A DNA stretch of 64,000 nucleotides, from positions 2,402,687-2,466,686 of the forward strand of contig NZ_CP011883.2 of NCBI RefSeq assembly GCF_000340435.2, written 5' to 3'. Within the stretch, counting starts at the first letter, position 1. Each line of letters opens with the position of its first letter. Of the stretch, positions 50,342 through 58,872 are shown piece by piece. The position numbers were made by a program, and so were the translations under genes. The stretch comes from Mycobacterium haemophilum DSM 44634 (lineage in GTDB: Bacteria > Actinomycetota > Actinomycetes > Mycobacteriales > Mycobacteriaceae). The notes beneath the pieces are model-generated. The model was not told where the DNA came from, made no database searches, and was given only the letters and a program-made list of their open reading frames with translations.

Positions 50342-53300
50342 CTAACCTTCCAGGTCGCCCTCGGTTTCCAACAGCACCTGGCGCAACCGGTCGAGGGTGT
50401 TCGGTTGCGGATCGGCCCACATACGACGGCCGACTGCCTCCAGCAGACGTTCGGCCATACCGTGCAACGCCCACGGGTTGGACTCCGCCATGAACTTCCG
50501 GTTCTCCGGGTCCAGCACGTAGCGCTGGGCGAGTTGTTCATACATCCAGTCGGCCATTACTCCGGCAGTGGCGTCATAACCGAACAGGTAATCGACTGTC
50601 GCCGCCATCTCGAATGCCCCCTTGTAGCCGTGCCGGCGCATCGCGGCCATCCAACGGGGATTGACCACCCGGGCGCGAAATACCCGCGCCGTCTCCTCCG
50701 AGAGTGTGCGGGTGCGGATCGCGTCGGGCCTGGTGTTGTCCCCGATATAGGCGGCCGGCGCTTGGCCCGTTAGCGCCCGCACCGTGGCGATCATCCCCCC
50801 GTGGTATTGGAAGTAGTCGTCGGAGTCGGCGATGTCGTGTTCGCGGGTATCGGTGTTCTTGGCGGCTACCGCGATGCGGCGGTACTGGCGATTCATATCG
50901 TCGATCGCTTCGCGGCCGTCAAGGCCGCGCCCATACGCGAAGCCACCCCAGGTGGTGTACACCTGGGCGAGGTCGGCGTCATCCCGCCAATTGCGACTGT
51001 CGATCAGCTGCAGTAGACCGGCTCCGTATGTTCCCGGTTTTGATCCGAAAATCCTTGTCGTGGACCGACGTTGGTCACCGTGCCGAGCCAGGTCAAGCTG
51101 GGCGTGCGCGCGCACGTAGTTGTCGTCAGCGGGCTCGTCGAGGTCGGCGACTAACCGCACCGCGTCGTCGAGCATCATCACAACATGAGGGAACGCATCC
51201 CGGAAGAATCCAGAGATCCGCACCGTTACATCGATGCGCGGGCGACCCAATTCGGTCAGCGGAATTGGCGTCAGCCCGACAACCCGTCGCGACGCCTCAT
51301 CCCAGACCGGCTGCACGCCCAGCAGCGCAAGCACTTCGGCGATGTCATCACCGGCGGTGCGCATCGCCGAGGTGCCCCATACCGAGAGCCCGACCGACTG
51401 CGGCCATTGCCCGTGGTCTTCCCGGTAGCGGGCGACCAGCGAGTCCGCCAGTGCCACACCGGCTTCCCACGCCAGCCGGGACGGGACCGCCTTGGGGTCG
51501 ACGGAATAAAAGTTGCGCCCAGTCGGCAGCACGTTAACCAGGCCGCGCAGCGGTGATCCCGACGGTCCGGCCGGGATAAACCGACCGTCCAAAGCCCTTA
51601 ATATCTGCTCAATTTCGAAGGCAGTGCCCGCGAGTCGGGGCACCACTTCGGTGGCCGCGAACCGCAGCACCCTTGTCACCTCGGGATTGTCGGTGATCCG
51701 CACGGCAGCGTCGGGATCCCAGCCGGCGGCTTGCAGCGCCGCGACCAGTTCCCGGGCTTTCGATTCCGCCTGGTCGACCGCTGCGCGTTCGTCGGTACCA
51801 TCTTCCGATAGGCCGAGCGCCTGGCGTAGGCCGGGGAGAACGTGCTCACCACCGAACAGCTGGCGAGCCCGCAGGATAGCCAGCACCAGATCGAGTTCGG
51901 TTTCCCCCGTTGGCTTTTGGCCAAGAATATGCAATCCATCGCGGATCTGGACGTCCTTGATTTCGCACAGCCAGCCGTCGACGTGCAGCAGCATGTCGTC
52001 AAATGAGTCCTCCGCGGGCCGCTCAGCCAGCCCTAGATCGTGGTCCATCTTGGCGGCCCGAATGAGCGTCCAGATCTGCTGGCGGATGGCCGGCAGCTTG
52101 CCGGGATCCAGCGCGGCGACAGTGGCATGCTCATCGAGCAGCTGCTCCAAACGTGCGATGTCGCCGTAAGTTTCGGCGCGCGCCATCGGCGGGATCAAAT
52201 GGTCGACGAGTACCGCGTGGGCTCGCCGCTTGGCCTGGGTTCCCTCGCCCGGGTCGTTGACCAAAAAGGGATAGATCAGCGGGAGGTTGCCCAGCGCAGC
52301 ATCGGATCCGCAGGACGCCGACATGCCCAGCGTCTTTCCCGGCAGCCATTCCAGGTTGCCATGTTTACCCAGATGTACCACCGCGTCGGCGTTAAAGCCC
52401 GCGTCCAGCCAGTGGTAAGCGGCAAGGTAGTGGTGGCTGGGCGGCAGGTCGGGGTCATGGTAGATGGCAACCGGGTTGTGCCCAAAACCGCGAGGCGGCT
52501 GGACCATCAGCACCAGGTTGCCCGCTTGCATTGCCGCGATAACGATCTCACCGTCAGGATCGCTTGAGCGGTCTACGAACAGTTCCCCCGGCGGCGGGCC
52601 CCAGTGGTCCTGCACGGCCTCGACCAGCTCCGCGGGGAGAGTCGCAAACCAGTCACGATAGTCCTTGGCGGACACCCGAATCGGGTTGCCGGCTAGTTGC
52701 CCATCGGTGAGCCAGTCCGGGTCTTGCCCGCCGCGTTCGATCAGTGCATGCATCAGAGCGTCACCGTCGGCGGCCTCGACACCGGGCAGGTCACCGACCT
52801 GGTATCCGCGTTCACGCATCGCCCGCACCAATGCGACCGCACTAGCCGGAGTGTCCAGCCCAACTGCGTTGCCGATGCGGGCATGCTTGGTCGGGTACGC
52901 CGAGAACACCAGTGCCACCCGTTTGTCGGCGGCGGCGATGTGCCGCAGCTGCGCGTGCCGTACCGCCAGCCCGGCGACCCGCGCGCAGCGTTCCGGGTCG
53001 GCGACATAGGAAATCAACCCATCGCCATCAATCTCCTTGAACGAGAACGGAACTGTGATGATGCGGCCGTCAAACTCGGGTACCGCCACCTGGCTGGCAA
53101 CGTCGAGTGGGCTAAGACCGTCGTCGTTTTGACACCACTGATCCCGCGGGCTGGTCAAGCACAAACCCTGCAAGATTGGGATGTCCAGAGCCGCCAGGTG
53201 TTCAACGTTCCAGCTGTCATCATGACCACCTGCTGCCGCCGTAGCGGGCGTCAGCCCCCCGGCAGCGAGCACCGTGACCACCATGGCGTCGACGTCGCCA

Positions 53301-53917
53301 AGCCGCCCCAGCAGTTCGGGTTCGGCGGTGCGTAGCGAGGCGCAGTAGACGGGTAGCGGCTGCCCGCCGGCATCCTCGATCGCACGGCATAGCGCCTCGA
53401 CATATGCGGTGTTTCCGGCCAGGTGTTGCGCGCGGTAGTAGAGCACCGCAATCGTCGGGCCTTCGGTGCTCCGAGGCTTTGGCCGGGCCAGCACACCCCA
53501 GGTCGGGGTCACCACCGGCGGCGTGAACCCAAAGCCGGTCATCAGCACGGTGTCCGACAGGAACGCGTGCAGCTCACGAAGGTTGTCCGTACCGCCGTGA
53601 GCCAGGTAGATGTGTGCCTGCACGGCGATGCCGGCTGAAACCGTGCAGAGGTCGGTTAGCTCAGCGTCGGCCGCCTGCTCACCGCTGACCAGCACGGTCG
53701 GGATCCCGCTGGCGATCACTGTGTCGATGCCGCTTTGCCAAGCACGGTAGCCGCCGAGAATCCGGACTACTGCGATCGACGCATCGGCCAGCAGGTCGGG
53801 CAGCTCGTTTTCGAATAACCGCGACGGGTTGGCCCAGCGATAGTTTTTGCCGCTGGAACGAGCGCTGATCAGATCGCTGTCCGACGTCGACAACAACACG
53901 ATGGTCGGCTCAGCCAC
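50342..53917 (-). CDS. cobN: Cobaltochelatase subunit CobN
   Basis: A 1191-residue protein, the large subunit of the aerobic cobaltochelatase, which inserts cobalt into hydrogenobyrinic acid a,c-diamide with ATP-driven help from CobS/CobT-type partners (not in this window). It has the usual CobN length and typical blocks: LLSTSDSDLISARSSGKNYRWANPSRL at the start, VVLFSAYPTKHARIGNAVGLDTPASAV-like and HLGKHGNLEWLPGKTLGMS in the middle. The GTG at 53917 (VAEPTIVLL) fits the start of homology; MRRPI (53947) is an alternative. The start overlaps the end of the upstream permease gene by 8 bp. Cobalamin synthesis is consistent with cobG, H, IJ, K, L, M nearby. Confidence 0.96.
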   Translation of the reverse strand: MAEPTIVLLSTSDSDLISARSSGKNYRWANPSRLFENELPDLLADASIAVVRILGGYRAWQSGIDTVIASGIPTVLVSGEQAADAELTDLCTVSAGIAVQAHIYLAHGGTDNLRELHAFLSDTVLMTGFGFTPPVVTPTWGVLARPKPRSTEGPTIAVLYYRAQHLAGNTAYVEALCRAIEDAGGQPLPVYCASLRTAEPELLGRLGDVDAMVVTVLAAGGLTPATAAAGGHDDSWNVEHLAALDIPILQGLCLTSPRDQWCQNDDGLSPLDVASQVAVPEFDGRIITVPFSFKEIDGDGLISYVADPERCARVAGLAVRHAQLRHIAAADKRVALVFSAYPTKHARIGNAVGLDTPASAVALVRAMRERGYQVGDLPGVEAADGDALMHALIERGGQDPDWLTDGQLAGNPIRVSAKDYRDWFATLPAELVEAVQDHWGPPPGELFVDRSSDPDGEIVIAAMQAGNLVLMVQPPRGFGHNPVAIYHDPDLPPSHHYLAAYHWLDAGFNADAVVHLGKHGNLEWLPGKTLGMSASCGSDAALGNLPLIYPFLVNDPGEGTQAKRRAHAVLVDHLIPPMARAETYGDIARLEQLLDEHATVAALDPGKLPAIRQQIWTLIRAAKMDHDLGLAERPAEDSFDDMLLHVDGWLCEIKDVQIRDGLHILGQKPTGETELDLVLAILRARQLFGGEHVLPGLRQALGLSEDGTDERAAVDQAESKARELVAALQAAGWDPDAAVRITDNPEVTRVLRFAATEVVPRLAGTAFEIEQILRALDGRFIPAGPSGSPLRGLVNVLPTGRNFYSVDPKAVPSRLAWEAGVALADSLVARYREDHGQWPQSVGLSVWGTSAMRTAGDDIAEVLALLGVQPVWDEASRRVVGLTPIPLTELGRPRIDVTVRISGFFRDAFPHVVMMLDDAVRLVADLDEPADDNYVRAHAQLDLARHGDQRRSTTRIFGSKPGTYGAGLLQLIDSRNWRDDADLAQVYTTWGGFAYGRGLDGREAIDDMNRQYRRIAVAAKNTDTREHDIADSDDYFQYHGGMIATVRALTGQAPAAYIGDNTRPDAIRTRTLSEETARVFRARVVNPRWMAAMRRHGYKGAFEMAATVDYLFGYDATAGVMADWMYEQLAQRYVLDPENRKFMAESNPWALHGMAERLLEAVGRRMWADPQPNTLDRLRQVLLETEGDLEG

Positions 53918-55367
53918 CCACCATTCGTACCGTATCGGCCGCCTCACGAACGAACTTGCCCGACCGGCGGCGCGACACCAGCCAACCGATGCCGAGGACG
54001 GCGAACCAGACCGGTGTCAGGAGCATGGCGTGCAGTGTGTCCTGCTTCTGGGCGAACGCCCACACTAGGAATCCGAAGAATGCCAGCACCGCATAGCACA
54101 TGGCGATCCCGCCCGGCATCTTAAAAGTCGACGTCTGGTGCAGGTGCGGCCGGCGCTTGCGGTACACCAAGTAGCTGATCAGGATGATCGACCAGACGAA
54201 TATGAAGCACAGCGAGGAAATCGTGGTGACGACGGTGAACGGCTCGATGATCGAGCCGCCTACGGCGACCATCACTACCCCGGACAGCAGGAACACCCCC
54301 GAGAGCAGCAACGCACGCGACGGTACCCGCCGTGCCGTGAGCTTGCCGAACCAACGCGGTGCGTCACCTCCCTGGGCCAGGCCATAAACCATGCGTGTGG
54401 TGGAATAGATTCCGGAATTAATCGAGGACCCCGCCGACGTCAGCACAACGATGTTGATCACCGACGCCGCGGTCGCCAGGCCAGCAAGACCGAACATGGC
54501 AACGAACGGGCTACGCTCGGCGCTGATTTCGTGCCACGGCGTCACTGCCATAACGACCGTCAATGCTGCCACATAGAACAGCATCAGCCGAATGGGAATC
54601 GAGTTGATCGCCTTCGGAAGATTGCGCTGCGGATTCTTGGTTTCCGCCGCGGTAGTGCCAACCAACTCGATCCCAACGAACCCGAAAGTCGCAATCTGGA
54701 ATCCGGCGGCGAAACCCATTGAACCAGTTGGGAAGAAGCCGCCGTGGTTGTGCAAGTTCGCCAGACCCGCAGTGGCTCCTCCAGGTGCGGTGAAGTGGCT
54801 GAAGATCATCACCAGTCCAACAACGACGAGCGAAATGATCGCGATGATCTTGATCAATGCAAACCAGAATTCGGCTTCCCCAAATGCCTTGACCGTAGGC
54901 AAGTTCAGCGTGATCAACAGCACCACTGCCACCAGGGCGGTTATCCACAGCGGCAAGCCATGCCACCAGTAGCTCACGTATCCAGCGATGGCAATGACCT
55001 CGGCGGTAGCCGTGACAATCCAGCAGAACCAGTAAGTCCAGCCGGTAAAAAAGCCCGCCCACGGTCCTAGCAGGTCGGCGGCGAAGTCGGCGAATGACTT
55101 GTACTGCAGGTTAGACAACAACAACTCGCCCATCGCACGCATTACGAAGTACAGCATGAATCCGATAATCAAGTAGACGAAAATTACCGATGGACCCGTG
55201 AGCGAGATGGCCTTGCCTGACCCCATGAAGAGGCCAGTACCGATGGTGCCGCCAATCGCGATCAGCTGGATGTGACGGTTGGACAACTGCCGCGACAGCT
55301 GTCGACTCCCCTGGGGCGTAGCGGGTTGAGCCAGGCCCGGTTCGATTGTCAGTGGCGCATCACCCAT
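53910..55367 (-). CDS. cycA: D-serine/D-alanine/glycine permease (CycA-type APC transporter)
   Basis: A 485-residue amino-acid permease with twelve helices. It is strikingly close to E. coli CycA: HIQLIAIGGTIGTGLFMGSG, then YKSFADFAADLLGPWAGFF and GFQIATFGFVGIELVGTTAAE. CycA imports glycine, D-alanine, D-serine and the drug D-cycloserine with protons. The ATG at 55367 (MGDAPLT) is chosen; a start at 55400 is also in frame. It overlaps cobN by 8 bp, so cobN may be read from the permease promoter. M. tuberculosis has cycA elsewhere (Rv1704c), so this is either a second copy or a moved gene. Confidence 0.9.
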   Translation of the reverse strand: MGDAPLTIEPGLAQPATPQGSRQLSRQLSNRHIQLIAIGGTIGTGLFMGSGKAISLTGPSVIFVYLIIGFMLYFVMRAMGELLLSNLQYKSFADFAADLLGPWAGFFTGWTYWFCWIVTATAEVIAIAGYVSYWWHGLPLWITALVAVVLLITLNLPTVKAFGEAEFWFALIKIIAIISLVVVGLVMIFSHFTAPGGATAGLANLHNHGGFFPTGSMGFAAGFQIATFGFVGIELVGTTAAETKNPQRNLPKAINSIPIRLMLFYVAALTVVMAVTPWHEISAERSPFVAMFGLAGLATAASVINIVVLTSAGSSINSGIYSTTRMVYGLAQGGDAPRWFGKLTARRVPSRALLLSGVFLLSGVVMVAVGGSIIEPFTVVTTISSLCFIFVWSIILISYLVYRKRRPHLHQTSTFKMPGGIAMCYAVLAFFGFLVWAFAQKQDTLHAMLLTPVWFAVLGIGWLVSRRRSGKFVREAADTVRMVGG

Positions 55368-55482
55368 GCAGCGGAGCGTAGCCAGCACATGTTGGTTCAC
55401 TCAAAATTGGCCGCATCGGGCGTGTCCAAAATTTCGGGCTTACGCACCACCATCGGCCGGCATCCCTTGACTGTCATTAGGG

Positions 55483-55566
55483 TTATCCACAGTTGGATGT
55501 TTGCCCACAGCCACAGGCTTTTGACGCCGTCGGTTCCGGCCTGGCGCCGGCACAAAAGACTATTAT
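55483..55566 (+). promoter_or_regulatory. Promoter region of the 13E12-family gene, with a DnaA-box-like nonamer
   Basis: TATTAT (55561-55566) lies eight bases before the ATG of the HNH gene, so the transcript would be leaderless or nearly so. Upstream, TTATCCACA (55483-55491) is a perfect DnaA-box nonamer within GGTTATCCACAG; such a motif is common around 13E12/DUF222 genes and need not bind DnaA. No -35 is evident. Confidence 0.4.
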
Positions 55567-55574
55567 TCGAAGGT

Positions 55575-57116
55575 ATGTTCGATGAGTTGCCGCCGGAAGG
55601 CGCGGCGCTGACGAGTGCCGATGATGCGACGGTGGTCACAGCAATCGCTGGGTGGGCCCGGGCGGAGGCTGCCGCGTCCTCGCGCCGGCTAGCGGCAATC
55701 GCCGAGCTAGTCCGCCGCCGCGCTGATGGCCCCACCGACTGGGCCCAGTGGTCATGCGATAATTGGGATGCGGTAGCCGCTGAAGTCGCTGCAGCGCAAG
55801 GGATTAGCCACGGTATGGCGTCGAGTCAGATGTATCTGGGTGTGGCATTGCGTGATCGACTGCCGCGGGTGGCAGCACTGTTCGCTGACGGCACAATCAG
55901 CGCGCGCTTGGCGGCGACGATCGTGTGGCACACCGATCTCATCAAAGACCCGGACACGCTGCGATTGGTCGATATGACGCTCGCCGGGGACGCGACACAG
56001 TTCGGACCGCTGTCGGTCAATAAGACCGCCCAGGCCATCGACGCAGTGGTGAACCGCTACGACCCGGGCGCACTGCGACGCGCGCGCGTCGCCGCGCGCA
56101 GTCGCGACGTGGTCATCGATCTGGCCAAGGATGACTGCGGCACCTCCGCGCTGTGGGGCCGGCTATACGCGACGGACGCCGCCGTACTAAACCGGCGGCT
56201 ATTGCAGATGGCCCACGACGTGTGCGATGACGATCCACGCACGATCGCCCAGCGCCGCGCCGACGCGTTGGGCGCGCTGGCCGCGGGCGCCACCCGACTT
56301 AGCTGCGGCTGTCACCATGCGGACTGCCCCGCCAGCGCTGATGGCAACAACCGGGCAGCCGGCGTGGTCATCCACGTTGTCGCCGAAGCCTCGGCGCTTG
56401 GTGGCCAATCCGACCCGCACATGTCCGGCGAGACCGCGCCACCAACCATCAGCTCAAACACCACGCTGCGCGAGGCGTTAGCCCCAGACCCCGAACCCGA
56501 GCCACCAGCGCAGCCGCGGCCAACCGCGGTGATCACCAGTGGCGGTGCGGTACCCGCGCCGCTGCTGGCCGAGCTGATCCACAATGGTGCGCTGCTCCGA
56601 CCGGTGCGCCACCCAGGCAGTGACGTCGCACCGGAGTCGGGCTACCGGCCGTCGGCGGCGCTAGACGCGTTCGTGCGGTGCCGCGACCTGACTTGCCGAT
56701 TCCCCAATTGCGACCGGCCAGCCGACTTCTGCGATGTCGACCATACGGTTCCCTATCCGCGCGGTCGGACGCATCCCTCAAATCTCAAATGCCTCTGCAG
56801 AAAGCACCACCTGCTCAAAACCTTCTGGACCGCATGGCGCGACATACAGCTACCCGACGGGACGGTCATTTGGACCTCACCGACCGGACACATGTACATC
56901 ACCCGTCCGGGCAGTCGGCTGCTCTTTCCTAGTCTGTGCCTGCCCACAGGCGAATTACCCACCGCCGCAACCGAAGACCGATCCCCCAACGCTCGCGGGG
57001 TAATGATGCCCAAACGGCGCCGCACTCGGGAACAAGACCGCAGCTGCCGCATCAACGCCGAACGTGCACTCAACGCCGTTGACGTCGCCGAACGAAACCA
57101 ACGACCACCCTTCTAG
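55575..57116 (+). CDS. 13E12 repeat family protein (DUF222 with HNH endonuclease domain)
   Basis: A 513-residue protein. The N-terminal two thirds is the DUF222 region (WDAVAAEVAAAQGISHGMAS, then LPRVAALFADGTISARLAATI). The C-terminal HNH nuclease domain contains CDVDHTVPYPRGRTHPSNLKCLCRKHHLLKT with cysteines for zinc. The family is multicopy in mycobacteria (REP13E12 repeats), spreads by unknown means, and one copy in M. tuberculosis is the phiRv1 integration site. No function is proven; a homing-type nuclease is a common guess. The ATG at 55575 follows a -10 box. A longer in-frame extension to 55272 overlaps the permease gene and is rejected. It occupies the site between cobN and cobG. Confidence 0.9.
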   Translation: MFDELPPEGAALTSADDATVVTAIAGWARAEAAASSRRLAAIAELVRRRADGPTDWAQWSCDNWDAVAAEVAAAQGISHGMASSQMYLGVALRDRLPRVAALFADGTISARLAATIVWHTDLIKDPDTLRLVDMTLAGDATQFGPLSVNKTAQAIDAVVNRYDPGALRRARVAARSRDVVIDLAKDDCGTSALWGRLYATDAAVLNRRLLQMAHDVCDDDPRTIAQRRADALGALAAGATRLSCGCHHADCPASADGNNRAAGVVIHVVAEASALGGQSDPHMSGETAPPTISSNTTLREALAPDPEPEPPAQPRPTAVITSGGAVPAPLLAELIHNGALLRPVRHPGSDVAPESGYRPSAALDAFVRCRDLTCRFPNCDRPADFCDVDHTVPYPRGRTHPSNLKCLCRKHHLLKTFWTAWRDIQLPDGTVIWTSPTGHMYITRPGSRLLFPSLCLPTGELPTAATEDRSPNARGVMMPKRRRTREQDRSCRINAERALNAVDVAERNQRPPF

Positions 57117-57138
57117 ACGCACGTCGTACCGTGAACCG

Positions 57139-58236
57139 GTGACCAGAGCCCGTGACGCTGATGCTTGCCCCGGCGCGCTGCAGGTGCACCAGGCCGCTGA
57201 CGGCTTGATGGTGCGGGTCCGGCTGCCCGGCGGGATGCTGACCGCGGCGCAGTTGGCCGCGCTGGCCCAGGCGTCGATGCAAGTGGGCTCCGGAACACTG
57301 GAGCTGACCGCCCGCGGCAACATTCAGCTGCGCGGGATTACCGACGCGGCCTCGGTTGCCGACACGGTGACTCAAGCCGGGCTGATGCCGTCGGCAACCC
57401 ATGAACGGGTCCGCAACATCGTCGCGTCGCCGCTATCCGGCCGGGTCGGCGGGAACGTCGACGTGCAAGCCTGGGTGGGTGAACTCGACGCGGCGATCTG
57501 CGCCGAGCCCAGGCTTGCGGAGTTAGGCGGGCGGTTCTGGTTCAGTCTCGACGACGGCCGCACCGACGTGTCCGGGTTGGGTGCAGATGTCGGTGTGCAC
57601 ATCTTCGAGGACGGCGCAGGACTGCTGCTGGCCGGACGAGACACCGGTGTTCGACTGGCCGCTGGCGACATCGTCAATGCGCTGGTTAGCGTTGCAATGC
57701 GGTTCGTCGAGGTACGCGGAAGAGCGTGGCGGATTTGCGAATTAGCCGATGTCACTGCGCTGTGGCCAGGGATGAAGCTGGGTCCTGCCATACCGGCCGT
57801 CACCCGGCCGCCGATGGGTTGGATCGAGCAAGACGGCGGCGGCATCGCGCTGGGCGCCGCGGTGCCGCTAGGGGTGCTGCCCGCACGAGTCGCGGCGTAC
57901 CTCGCTGCAGTCGACGCCCCGTTGGTGATCACACCCTGGCGCTCGGTGCTGGTGTGCGACCTCAGCGAAGAGGTGGCGGACGCCGCGCTGCGAGTGCTGG
58001 CTCCGTTGGGCTTGGTGTTCGACGAAAACTCCCCCTGGCTCAACGTCAGCGCCTGCACCGGCAGCCCTGGATGCGCGCATGCGGCCGCTGATGTGCGGGC
58101 CGACGCGGCACTGTCGCGGGACGCGCCGGCGGCCGGCCACCGTCACTTCGTCGGCTGCGAACGCGCCTGCGGCAGCCCGCAGACCGGTGAGGTGCTGCTC
58201 GCTACTGGCGATGGGTATCGACTGCTACGGCCGTAG
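57139..58236 (+). CDS. cobG: Precorrin-3B synthase CobG
   Basis: A 365-residue iron-sulfur enzyme of the nitrite/sulfite-reductase fold. The ferredoxin-like half domain (GGMLTAAQLAALAQASMQVGSG, then ELTARGNIQLRGI) precedes the 4Fe-4S cysteines in SACTGSPGCAHA (Cys-x5-Cys) and VGCERACGSPQTG (Cys-x3-Cys). It oxidises precorrin-3A with oxygen to precorrin-3B, the step that marks the aerobic cobalamin route. The GTG at 57139 is chosen because homology (DADACPGALQVHQAADGL) begins right after; it lies 22 bp after the 13E12-family stop. Confidence 0.93.
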   Translation: MTRARDADACPGALQVHQAADGLMVRVRLPGGMLTAAQLAALAQASMQVGSGTLELTARGNIQLRGITDAASVADTVTQAGLMPSATHERVRNIVASPLSGRVGGNVDVQAWVGELDAAICAEPRLAELGGRFWFSLDDGRTDVSGLGADVGVHIFEDGAGLLLAGRDTGVRLAAGDIVNALVSVAMRFVEVRGRAWRICELADVTALWPGMKLGPAIPAVTRPPMGWIEQDGGGIALGAAVPLGVLPARVAAYLAAVDAPLVITPWRSVLVCDLSEEVADAALRVLAPLGLVFDENSPWLNVSACTGSPGCAHAAADVRADAALSRDAPAAGHRHFVGCERACGSPQTGEVLLATGDGYRLLRP

Positions 58237-58245
58237 GGTGAGCAC

Positions 58246-58872
58246 GTGCTCGACTACCTGCGCGACGCGGCCGAAATCTATCGCCAATCGTTCGCGGCCA
58301 TCCGCGCCGAAGCCGACCTAACCCGGTTCCCAGCTGACGTCGCGCACGTCGTGGTCCGGCTGATCCACACCTGCGGGCAGGTGGACCTCGTCGAACATGT
58401 TGCCTTTACCGACGACGTGGTAGCTCGGGCCAGTGCCGCCCTGCACAGCGGCGCCCCGGTCCTGTGCGATTCGTCGATGGTGGCCGCCGGGATCACCACC
58501 GCACGGCTACCCGCCAACAATCAGATCGTGTCGCTGGTCGCCGATCCGCGCGCGGCTGAGCTGGCCGCCCGCCGGCACACCACTCGCTCGGCAGCTGGTG
58601 TGGAGTTGTGGGCCGATCGGCTGGCCGGCGCGGTACTCGCTATCGGCAACGCGCCCACCGCGCTGTTCCGGCTGCTCGAATTGATCGATGACGGGATTCC
58701 GGCGCCGGTTGCGGTGCTGGGCGGACCAGTCGGATTCGTCGGCTCAGCGCAAGCCAAGCAGGAGCTCATCGACCGCCCGCGCGGGATGTCCTATCTGGTG
58801 GTGCGGGGCCGCCGCGGCGGCAGCGCCATGGCGGCCGCCGCCGTCAACGCGATCGCGACCAACCGCGAATGA
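58246..58872 (+). CDS. cobH: Precorrin-8X methylmutase CobH
   Basis: A 208-residue CobH/CbiC enzyme that moves a methyl group on precorrin-8X to give hydrogenobyrinate. The catalytic His is in VVRLIHTCGQVDLVEH (about residue 41). The substrate-binding NAPTALFRLLELIDDGIPAPVAVLGGPVGFVGSAQAKQ block is intact. The start is GTG at 58246, nine bases after cobG. The last codons overlap cobIJ by four bases (ATGA), so the three genes are translated together. Confidence 0.95.
   Translation: MLDYLRDAAEIYRQSFAAIRAEADLTRFPADVAHVVVRLIHTCGQVDLVEHVAFTDDVVARASAALHSGAPVLCDSSMVAAGITTARLPANNQIVSLVADPRAAELAARRHTTRSAAGVELWADRLAGAVLAIGNAPTALFRLLELIDDGIPAPVAVLGGPVGFVGSAQAKQELIDRPRGMSYLVVRGRRGGSAMAAAAVNAIATNRE

Noticed and set aside
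55272..55574. 101-residue N-terminal extension of the 13E12-family protein
   Set aside because: It overlaps the divergent permease gene and its promoter; DUF222 homology starts at MFDELPPEG after a -10 box.
53918..57138. Cobalamin riboswitch near the cob genes
   Set aside because: The gaps before cobN, cobG and cobL are too short (coupled or 22 bp) and no B12-box-like sequence was seen.
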